A DNA stretch of 64,000 bases, from NCBI GenBank assembly GCA_002368175.1, contig AP018172.1, positions 8,592,061 to 8,656,060 of the forward strand. Direction: 5' to 3'. Positions within the stretch are counted from its first letter, which is position 1. Each line of letters starts with the position of its first letter. The position numbers were made by a program, and so were the translations under genes. Positions 54,901 to 62,400 of the stretch are shown here, in pieces. Source of the stretch: Calothrix sp. NIES-2098. GTDB lineage: Bacteria > Cyanobacteriota > Cyanobacteriia > Cyanobacteriales > Nostocaceae. The notes under the pieces are model-generated. The model ran no database searches. It saw nothing but the letters and a program-made list of their open reading frames with translations, and was not told the DNA's origin.

Positions 54901-56000
54901 AAGCCTTTGTTTCTCCAAAAAACACCGTAGAAATCGAGTTAGCACAAATTTGGTCAGCGGTTTTAGGTATTGAGTCAATTGGAGTCAAAGATAATTTCTT
55001 TGAGTTGGGGGGAAACTCGCTACTAGCAGTCAAATTATTTACACAAATCGAAAAGAAATTTGGTCAAAAACTTCCCCTAGCTACCTTGTTCCAATCACCA
55101 ACCATAGAACAATTAGCTAGCATTCTCAGTCAATCAAATACATCAGCTTCTTGGTCTTCTCTGGTAACTATTCAGCCAGGTAGCAGTGCGAAACAGCCTT
55201 TATTCTTAATCCATGCCCTCGGAGGTAATGTTATTGGCTACCAAACTCTAGTGCGTTACCTGGGTACAGAACAACCTGTGTATGGGTTGCAAGCACAAGG
55301 ACTTGATGGTAAACAAACTCCCCACACTAAAGTTGAGGATATGGCATCTCACTACATCCAAGAAATTCGCACTGTTCAACCGTATGGCCCCTATCTGTTG
55401 GGTGGTTTCTCTAGTGGCGGGACAGTTGCTTTTGAAATGGCGCGTCAGTTAGTTGCTCAAGGCGATCGCGTGGCTTTACTAGCTATGTTTGATACATATA
55501 GCCCTAGTTTGTATATTAATAATCCTTCGCTATTGCGTACACTTTATGTCTATTTGCTGACTTTCTGGCGACTGAGATCGACAGATAGATGGAATTATTT
55601 TCTCGCCAAACTAGATTGGTTGAGATCTATGTTAACTGGGAAACCAAGCAGCAAGTTTGACTTGTGGAATGAACACTCTTTTACTGAAGATGCCAACCCT
55701 TACAACATGGCATTAATAGAAGCTCTCAAGCAAGCCACAATGGCGGATTATATACCACAACCCTATGCTGGTAAGGTAACTTTATTTACTACTAAAGAAG
55801 TGTTGAGATGGTGTCAGTTCAAACTCTGTAGAGGCTGGAATGAAATGGCTAAACAAGGAGTGGAGATTCACGAGGTTCCTGGGACACATCTCGGTATGCT
55901 GGGAGAACCAACGGTGCAGATTTTAGCCGAAAAATTAATTGTTTGCTTAGAACAGGCACAAGCAAATAATCAGGTAGTAAGCAGTTTCACTTTTAATTGA
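51921..56000 (+). CDS. Single-module nonribosomal peptide synthetase (C-A-T-TE)
   Basis: The 1359-residue enzyme has a condensation domain (about 1-440, active site HHALLDG at 143-149), an adenylation domain (about 465-960; TSGSTGTPKG, SLGGATEATVWS, KTGDLARYLSDG, NGKVDRRALP), a carrier domain (Ser1033 in LGGNSLLAV) and a type I thioesterase (GFSSG with Ser1164, PGTHLGM). All catalytic residues are present. Specificity residues read by eye are approximately D-L-Y-D-F-S-L-V-W-K, nearest in my memory to cysteine codes (DLYNLSLIWK) but with changes, so the substrate is uncertain. A lone module ending in TE could release an N-acyl amino acid or dipeptide. No MbtH, phosphopantetheinyl transferase or tailoring gene is adjacent. 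Confidence 0.93.
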   Translation: MKVETRKYSYQLSSLQQGMLFNNLVAQKSGVDIEQMMCVVYEKIDFFAFQQACEKVVERHAVLRTSFDWESQREPQQYVHQKVIIPLEQQDWCDLSDTEQSTKLQAYLQSDRTLGFELNVAPLMRLALFQLRESVYQFIWTFHHALLDGRSLSIIIKEVFAFYDAFCEGNDLQLPQPRPYQDYIAWLQQQDWSKAESFWRNLLKGFTAPTPLLVDSNPRDQSGFGEQAIRLSEKTTAMLQSLAQQHQLTLNTLVQGAWAILLSRYSGESDIVFGATRACRHSSVAGAESMVGLLINTLPVRVKVSGKKPLLTWLKELRSQWVALRNYEHTPLVNVQRWSDVPPGKPLFDSILVFENYELNSALRSQGGRWQNLEFRLEEQTNFPLTLVGYADSELLLKLKYDQNLFDNAKIARMLGHLETLLSSMANNPWQCLGELPLLTTDEKHQMLMEWNHTQADFEEQLCIHQLFEAQVEQTPDAVAVVCGQEQLTYQQLNCRANQLAHHLKQLGVKPGVLVAVYLERSLEMIPTVLGILKAGGAYVPLEPSFPKARIQLLLSSLEINCLVTQTWLLPNIHDLELVALQHLICLDKSAHTESVWQVGHQQVWNGSYLDLLPSRNLPASANSNDIAYVIFTSGSTGTPKGVVVRHRPVINLIEWVNKTFNVNSADRVLFITSLCFDLSVYDIFGLLAAGGSIRVVPSHDVRDPEALLHILCHEPITFWDSAPPALQQLAGFFSKVQESNCHPQLRLVFMSGDWIPVTLPDLLKATFPGVEVISLGGATEATVWSNYYPIGKVEPYWKSIPYGKPIQNAEYYILDDYLNPCPIGVSGELHIGGECLASGYLNQPELTAQKFIPNPFSDKKSARLYKTGDLARYLSDGNIEFLGRIDHQVKIRGFRIELGEIENVLAQHNCVQETVVIAREDEPGNKRLVAYVVVNGEPKPTMNELRRFLQEKLPEYMIPSAFVAIAKIPLTPNGKVDRRALPIPDQSRPELEKAFVSPKNTVEIELAQIWSAVLGIESIGVKDNFFELGGNSLLAVKLFTQIEKKFGQKLPLATLFQSPTIEQLASILSQSNTSASWSSLVTIQPGSSAKQPLFLIHALGGNVIGYQTLVRYLGTEQPVYGLQAQGLDGKQTPHTKVEDMASHYIQEIRTVQPYGPYLLGGFSSGGTVAFEMARQLVAQGDRVALLAMFDTYSPSLYINNPSLLRTLYVYLLTFWRLRSTDRWNYFLAKLDWLRSMLTGKPSSKFDLWNEHSFTEDANPYNMALIEALKQATMADYIPQPYAGKVTLFTTKEVLRWCQFKLCRGWNEMAKQGVEIHEVPGTHLGMLGEPTVQILAEKLIVCLEQAQANNQVVSSFTFN

Positions 56001-56027
56001 CGTCGGAAAACTCATTGCCACAGCAAC

Positions 56028-56055
56028 AAAAAAAACCTCGGCGACCAACCGAGGT
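56028..56055 (-). terminator. Terminator of the small light-harvesting-like gene
   Basis: On the minus strand ACCTCGG (56049-56055 complement) pairs with CCGAGGT (56035-56041 complement), followed by eight T residues (A-run 56028-56035 on the plus strand). It also sits just after the NRPS gene. Confidence 0.8.
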
Positions 56056-56110
56056 AATGGGGAAGAGGTTAAATGACGATGAGAGCTACTTTTACCGAAA
56101 TCTAAAAATC

Positions 56111-56281
56111 TTAGCTAACGCTCAAGCCAACCAATAGAAGAGTGGTGACAAGTAATGTAGCGAATCCAGCTTGTAAAAGATATTTGCGTTGTTCCCAAAT
56201 TGTTGGGTACTCAGCGTAGTAAATCTGGGGTTCAGTTGCGTAGTTGTTGAGAACGCCGTCTTCATTAACTGTGGTATACAT
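56111..56281 (-). CDS. Small light-harvesting-like protein (Ssl1498-like)
   Basis: A 56-residue minus-strand gene reads MYTTVNEDGVLNNYATEPQI, then YYAEYPTIWEQRKYL and one transmembrane helix (AGFATLLVTTLLLVGLSVS) to the stop. This is the pattern I remember for the Ssl1498 family, annotated as light-harvesting-like in cyanobacteria. It is probably a thylakoid membrane protein. Frame, start and the terminator on the same strand downstream support a real gene. The exact role is unknown. Below the usual length cut-off it is easy to miss. Confidence 0.85.
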   Translation of the reverse strand: MYTTVNEDGVLNNYATEPQIYYAEYPTIWEQRKYLLQAGFATLLVTTLLLVGLSVS

Positions 56282-56466
56282 AATTTTTTCTTTTGCTTGT
56301 TAACTTATGTAAATAAATTTAACAAGATTGTTACAATAAGTCAACACGGCTTGACAAATAATTATGGATAGTATCCATAAATGCAGCTTATCAATCGATC
56401 GCCAGCAAATGACGCAGGGACGCGGGGAAAAGTCCCTCGTCCCCACTAGCTGCGGAAATTGGGGGT

Positions 56467-56844
56467 TTACTTTACTTCGTTAGCAGCAAATTTAGTAATC
56501 TTGCCTTTCTTAATCGCGACAACCACATCGTAGGTTGTACAGTAAGCGATCGTGACATCATTGGTTTTGTTGTAAAGGTTAACCACCATACCCGCACCAC
56601 CAGGCTGTACAGCAATTGGCTCTAAATCGCCAAAAAAGTAACGACGTAAAGCATCACCGCTACCAAATTCACCTTTATGCTTTCCGAGATATTCAATTTT
56701 TTGTTGAGCAGTTAACCCTGTAGCATCTTTGGCTTCTGCGGCTGATGCTTGAACTAGTAAAGGATTGATTGCTTTAAGGGGAGCATCCCAAACTGTAAAA
56801 CAACCAACTAAAGCAACACTTGTGAGCATGGCGGCGAGTTTCAT
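56467..56844 (-). CDS. Small exported protein of unknown function
   Basis: The 125-residue protein has a signal sequence MKLAAMLTSVALVGCF with a possible lipobox LVGC, then AKDATGLTAQQKIEYLGKHK, RRYFFGDLEPIAVQPGGAGM and a C-terminal domain with YCTTYDVVVAIKKGKITKF. AGGAG lies 7 bases before the ATG. I do not recognise the family; the C-terminal sheet with a Cys may be a small beta domain. It is the only gene between the light-harvesting-like gene and the transporter and has its own promoter region. Confidence 0.7.
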   Translation of the reverse strand: MKLAAMLTSVALVGCFTVWDAPLKAINPLLVQASAAEAKDATGLTAQQKIEYLGKHKGEFGSGDALRRYFFGDLEPIAVQPGGAGMVVNLYNKTNDVTIAYCTTYDVVVAIKKGKITKFAANEVK

Positions 56845-57065
56845 TTGTGACTCCTAATCTTGGGCTTGTCTGGAATAATCAAACTATCGCTGTTGAGACT
56901 GAAACCCATCTGAAACTCAACCATGATTTTGATGAATTTATCCCCTGAGAAATTTAACTTGCTTCTCAGCGTTTCCTCATAGAGTTATGACATCTTAAAT
57001 TTACCAGTGAATTTCAGTATTTTTTTTAGCAAAGCCTCATGATAAATCGATGAGGGCAATTTAGT

Positions 57066-58139
57066 ATGCAGTGGTATATTGTGACCAGAGTAAAAAGACA
57101 ACACCGCCTCACTCACAAAATTCCAGGGCAAATATATCTCTGGCTAGCAATCCTAATCTTTGGCGCATCTAGTGCAGTCACCCGCAAGCTAACAGAAATT
57201 GGTGCCCATCACCTCATAGGCGATCGCAATCCCATATCATTGTGCAATGTCTTGTTTGTCGGCAATCTGTGCGCCTTAATGGTGCTGATTGCAATCTACT
57301 GGCGACAGTGGAATCAAACGAACTTGCGCCAGCTATCCAAAAGAGATTGGATTAGTCTCACTATAGTAGCCATCTTATCGGGAGCGCTGGCTCCTGGCTT
57401 AATTTTCCAAGCACTAGCAATTACAGGAGTTAACAATGTCGTCTTAATTAGTCGCTTGGAACCGCCATTAACTTTGGCTTTCTCTGTTTGGTTGTTGCGA
57501 GAACGGGTAAATAAATGGGAAATTGGAGGTGCGATCGCTGCATTTATTGGTGTGAGCCTGACAATTCTTCTGCCATCGCCAGATACACCTATGATGAATA
57601 TGGGTGGTTTAAAATTGGGTTTAGGGGAAATCTTGACAGCCGTAGGAGCTTTAGCTGTTGCTATTTCTACAATTATTGGTAAAAAATACCTTTCCCAAAT
57701 TCCCTTAGGAATTTACACTATATTTCGTACTGCCCTAGGAACAGTTATATTTTTCTTTATTGCTTTGGGACTTTACGGTCAAGAGCATTTTATAGATGTA
57801 TTCTCACCTTTTCTTTGGCAATGGATGTTAGTTTATGGTTTCGTGATTGTAGTGCTAGGCCAGTCATTTTGGATTAAAGGTTTAAGAAGCTCTACAGTAT
57901 CAACGGCTTCCTTAATTGGCTCTTTTACGCCAATCATCGGCATTATTGCAGCTTTTTTGATATTAAATGAAACTCCTAGTATGGCTCAATACCTTGGTGG
58001 TAGCTTGATATTAGCGGGTATATTCCTCAGCCAACTTGGTATGCAACGGCAAAATTCTCGCAGAATTGCATCTCGTAATTTGAGTTCTATGCAGGTTGAA
58101 CAGCAAATAGAAATGGGTATGGGATTTAAAGGACTATAA
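57066..58139 (+). CDS. DMT-superfamily transporter (EamA type)
   Basis: The 357-residue protein has ten membrane helices in two EamA repeats. Repeat 1 includes FGASSAVTRKLTEIGA and LISRLEPPLTLAFSVWLLRERV; repeat 2 includes STIIGKKYLSQIPLG and SFTPIIGIIAAFLILNETPS. Such proteins export amino acids, nucleotides or other metabolites. The substrate is unknown. The product of the upstream NRPS could be exported, but the gene is about 1 kb away and separated by minus-strand genes, so a link is speculative. The start is the first ATG; the first 20 residues are polar and could be trimmed. Confidence 0.9.
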   Translation: MQWYIVTRVKRQHRLTHKIPGQIYLWLAILIFGASSAVTRKLTEIGAHHLIGDRNPISLCNVLFVGNLCALMVLIAIYWRQWNQTNLRQLSKRDWISLTIVAILSGALAPGLIFQALAITGVNNVVLISRLEPPLTLAFSVWLLRERVNKWEIGGAIAAFIGVSLTILLPSPDTPMMNMGGLKLGLGEILTAVGALAVAISTIIGKKYLSQIPLGIYTIFRTALGTVIFFFIALGLYGQEHFIDVFSPFLWQWMLVYGFVIVVLGQSFWIKGLRSSTVSTASLIGSFTPIIGIIAAFLILNETPSMAQYLGGSLILAGIFLSQLGMQRQNSRRIASRNLSSMQVEQQIEMGMGFKGL

Positions 58140-58186
58140 AAGTTCTATTGGGAACTAGTAATTATTAGCTGCTGTCTAATACCACT

Positions 58187-58210
58187 ATGTATATCTAAGG
58201 AGATATACAT
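58187..58210. promoter_or_regulatory. Perfect 10-bp inverted repeat between transporter and DUF928 gene
   Basis: ATGTATATCT (58187-58196) and AGATATACAT (58201-58210) are perfect inverted copies with an AAGG spacer. No T-run follows. It lies 48 bp after the transporter stop and 116 bp before the next start, so an operator is plausible. Confidence 0.4.
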
Positions 58211-58325
58211 AAATTCAAGGCTTTTAACATGAAGTTTTTAAGATTATTAGGAATGCGTTTTGGAAAACTGTTATAGAAAAAAGCTTTGACTGTATTAGAA
58301 ACTGAGTACAGTGGTACCAGCAGAT

Positions 58326-59249
58326 ATGAAGATTATGAAACGTAAATTGTGGCTAAGTTATCTGTTTGCTGCTTTAGTATGTTTACCTTTTGGTGCTATC
58401 AGCACAAACAAACTTTTTGCAGCAGATTCAGTTGTTAGGGTAGCACAAGCGAAGTCGGCTTATGACCAATATATGCGATCGGGCTACACTGCAACTAGGC
58501 AGAGAAACTACCGCAAAGCTTTGGGATTTTTTCAGCAAGCAGCACAGTTACGTCCTGGGGATAGATATGCAACTGCGGCAATTAGGAATGTTACAGGTTA
58601 TATTCAAGGTCGCAGAAGTTTGATTGGCTTTGTTCCCGGAAAACCAGGTAGGGTAAGGTCAGCAGCATCGCGGGGATCGTGTTTCCAGAATGCAGAGATT
58701 GCTATTCCCTTAATTCCTAGCAGCAAAGAAGCGCAACATACCACAAATGACCATCCGACATTCTTTTTCTATATTCCGAAAACTTCTGAAACAGTAGCAG
58801 GAATAGAATTTGCTTTGCGGGATGACGAGAATACAGATCCTTTATATAAAGAAAGTTTCCCGCCAGTTGGGCAGGCTGGAATTGTGAGTGTCACCTTACC
58901 TGCTAACCAACCATCTTTAAAAGCAGGTAAAGAGTATACCTGGAGTTTTTCCATGATTTGCGATCCTAACAGCCGCGATCGCGATGTGTATCTAGAAGGT
59001 AAAATTGAACTCATGCAAGATGAGAACATTGCAGAGCAGATACAAGAGACTCCCAAACCTTTAGATCGGGCAGTTTTGTATGCAACGGCTGGATTTTGGG
59101 AGAACGCACTGAGCATTTTGGCTGATTTACGCCGTCAGAATCCTACTAATACTGAAGTCCAACAATATTGGACAGATTTGTTGAAATCAGTGAACCTTGA
59201 TGAGGTTACAGATAAGCCTCTATTGCCTTGTTGCAGCGCGCAGAAATGA
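58326..59249 (+). CDS. DUF928-domain secreted protein
   Basis: Residues 1-30 are a signal peptide (KLWLSYLFAALVCLPFGAIS). A TPR-like segment follows (YRKALGFFQQAAQLRPGDRYA). The DUF928 domain then carries IPLIPSSKEAQHTTNDHPTF, TVAGIEFALRDDENT, GIVSVTLP and YTWSFSMICDPNSRDRDV. DUF928 proteins are common in cyanobacteria and often lie next to TPS exoprotein or CHAT genes, as here before a second TpsA gene. The function is unknown. The ATG at 58326 was chosen; 58335 and an upstream GTG at 58311 are alternatives. A strong terminator follows. Confidence 0.82.
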   Translation: MKIMKRKLWLSYLFAALVCLPFGAISTNKLFAADSVVRVAQAKSAYDQYMRSGYTATRQRNYRKALGFFQQAAQLRPGDRYATAAIRNVTGYIQGRRSLIGFVPGKPGRVRSAASRGSCFQNAEIAIPLIPSSKEAQHTTNDHPTFFFYIPKTSETVAGIEFALRDDENTDPLYKESFPPVGQAGIVSVTLPANQPSLKAGKEYTWSFSMICDPNSRDRDVYLEGKIELMQDENIAEQIQETPKPLDRAVLYATAGFWENALSILADLRRQNPTNTEVQQYWTDLLKSVNLDEVTDKPLLPCCSAQK

Positions 59250-59267
59250 ATTAATCATTAGTTACAG

Positions 59268-59298
59268 ACCTGGTTTCTTGTGAGAAACTAGGTTTTTT
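59268..59298 (+). terminator. Rho-independent terminator after the DUF928 gene
   Basis: ACCTGGTTTCT (59268-59278) pairs with AGAAACTAGGT (59283-59293), with one G-U, a TGTG loop and then six T residues. It insulates the following exoprotein gene. Confidence 0.88.
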
Positions 59299-59475
59299 CA
59301 TATCTTTAGGACTTAGATCGTGTCTTTTTTAGGACGAGGCTGATAAAATTGCTAACCTCGCCAGTTGCCCTGGTATGTGAGTAGAATGTTGGATACTTTT
59401 TATCCAAAAATCTACTTAATTTATTTCTGAATTTTGTATATCCGAAATACTAAAGACTGCAAGGGCAATTCTGAC

Positions 59476-62400
59476 ATGCTTCGAGCTAATCACCAACAGT
59501 TAGGAAAATTGGGGCTGGTAATTGTACTAGCTATCAGTAGCGTAATTACTACATTAACGAATTCTGCACGCGCTCAAATTGTCCCAGATGGCACATTAGG
59601 AGCAGAAAGTACAATACTCACACCAAATACTAACGTTCAGGGATTACCTGCAAGCTTAATTGAAGGCGGTGCTACCAGAGGTGTCAATTTATTCCAGAGT
59701 TTTTTACAATTCAACGTTGGTGATGGACAAAGAGTTTACTTTGCTAATCCCGCAGGGATTGAAAATATCTTCACTCGCGTTACAGGTAGCGACCCCTCCA
59801 AGATTTTCGGGACTTTAGGTGTGGATGGGAGGGCAAATCTGTTCTTCCTCAATCCCAATGGTATTATTTTCGGTTCCAATGCCCGCTTAGATGTTGCAGG
59901 TTCGTTTCTGGCGACGACAGCCAATAGCTTTGTCTTTGAAAATGGCTTGAAATTCAGTGCTACAAATCCCGAAACAGCGCCACTCCTGACAGTCAGTTTG
60001 CGTCCGGGGTTGCAGTTTGGCGCAAGTCTAGCGGGAAGTATTAGTAATAATGGGAATTTAAACGTTGCACAAGATTTGAGCCTCATTGCTGGTAATCTCG
60101 ATTTACAAGGTAAGTTACAGGCTGGCAGAGATTTAACATTGCAAGCTCAAGATACTGTCAAACTGCGAGATTCGGTTGCCAATCCTTTAATAGTTGCAGC
60201 AGGTAATCAGTTAATTGTACAAGGCGATCGCGCTGTCGATATATTTGCCCTGAATCACCCCGATAGTGGTTTGTTCTCTGGTAGCGATATAGTATTGCGC
60301 AGTCCCAATGCTGTAGCTGGAGATGCGCACTACTGGGCTGGTGGCAATTTTCGTATTGAGAAACTCGATGGTAATTTAGGAAATCTTACTAGTCCTGGCG
60401 ATCCGATTATTCGTGCTAGTGGAGATGTCAGCTTTGATAGCTATGAAGGAGCCTCTTTGCACATCTTAGCAGGAGGTTCTGTAAATATTGGCAGTATCAA
60501 AATTATAGGTGCAGATGCAACTAACGCGATCGCAGAAAATGTACCGCTATCAACCAGCCTCTCTGATGGTACGAAATCTGTTGCGATTAACGGTAGAGGA
60601 GAACCAACCTTAGATATTCGCGCTGGAACTACTGCTTTTGCAAGTCCTGGGCTAACACCAAATTCTATTGTTGGTGTTATCGGTATGCTTAACCCTAACG
60701 CACCCAGTTCAAGTGCAGATATCAATATCGGTAGTATTGAGAATTTAAATTATTCTGGCATTGGTGAACCTGTAAAAGGCAAAATTCTTTTAACTAATCA
60801 GTATGCACCTAATCAATTACCAGGCAATATCAAAGCTGGTTCAATTTTGAATTTCGGTGATGTCACCATTGATTCAAGAGGCGACATTGCAACTAATGGA
60901 GTAATTGATATTTCTCTCGGCGTTGACAGTAATAATAATATCCTATTTCTAGCTAATAATAATATTACTATTGGTGGTTCATTGCTTTCAAATTTACGCG
61001 ATACTAGCGGCGGTAATGGAGGTAATATTACCCTCATTAGTAAAAATGGGGGAATTGATACAAGATTAGGAGAGATTATATCGGCAACACCCAATGGATT
61101 TGCTGGAGATGTAACTATTGAAGCTCCTGGTGATATTTATGTAGGTAATATAACAGCTGCTAGTTATTTTCTAGATGGAGATAATAGTTCAAATGGTAAA
61201 GAATTTAGCAGCATAAATATAAAATCTACGAATGGTTCTGTCTACTTAAATGGGTCTCATCTGAATACTAATAATGCTAGTTCAGGCTATGCTGGAGATA
61301 TCAATATTAGCGCTCGTCACGAAGTCAGCATAGAGAACAAAACTCAAATTTCTAGTACTGGAAATTATGGCAGAATTTTCATTGGCAACTCAGAATATGC
61401 CAACTTCTCTCCTAGTACAGTAAAGATTTTGAATTCTTGGCTAAATAGTGATGTCTTAAGCGGTACAGGTGATGCAGGTAATATTAGTGTTGAAGCAGGT
61501 GCGATATCCCTGCAAGAAGCTATTCTCAAAACAGATAATAATGGCATAGGAGAAGCGGGATCTGTCAAGATTCATGCTATTGAGAAAGATATTTCTATTA
61601 ATAACAGCCAAATAACTAGTGAAAGTAATAACTTAGTCAGTAATCCTAACGATTCTAATCCCTACTTTTTACCTGGCTACATTCAAATTAATGCTAATCG
61701 AGGCTCGGTACAGGTGAATAATTCGAGAGTGAGTACAACTAATACAGGTGGGGGCTATGCTGGAAATATAATTATTAATGCACTAAATGAGATTTCTCTT
61801 ATTGGTAATTCAGGTAATGAGGGAACTCTAAATAAAGGCATTTTTAGTAATGGCTATTTGGGAAACATCTTTATTGGTTATGCTGTAGACAATCAGCCAA
61901 TTATTCCTAAACAAGTAATACTTGACCAGACTTTCTTGACTACTAGCAATAAAGCCGAAGGTAATAGTCAAGAAAATATTCTGACTAAAGATGCAGGCAA
62001 TATAATAGTTCAAGCAACTGGAGACTTATTTCTCAATAGCAGTAATCTAGAAACTGCAACTTATGGTTCGGGAAAAGGAGGAAGTATTTATGTTGAGGCT
62101 AATTCAGTCTCATTAAACAATAAAAGTTCTCTATTAGCTAATACTCAAGGAACAGGAAAAGCCGGAAGCGTAACTGTTAACGCAACTGGTGGTGCAGTAT
62201 CGCTTTCTGAGAGTAGTATTAACACTGGTAGCGATGGGCTAATTCCCACAGAACCCGAAAATGTAGAAAAAAAAGAAGGTCAAGGCGGTGGTGATATTAA
62301 TATCACTGCTAATTCTGTATTGCTAACAAAGAACTCTCTTTTAAATGTTAGTACTTTTGGTTCTGGAAACAGTGGTAATGTCTATATTACGGCAGATAAA

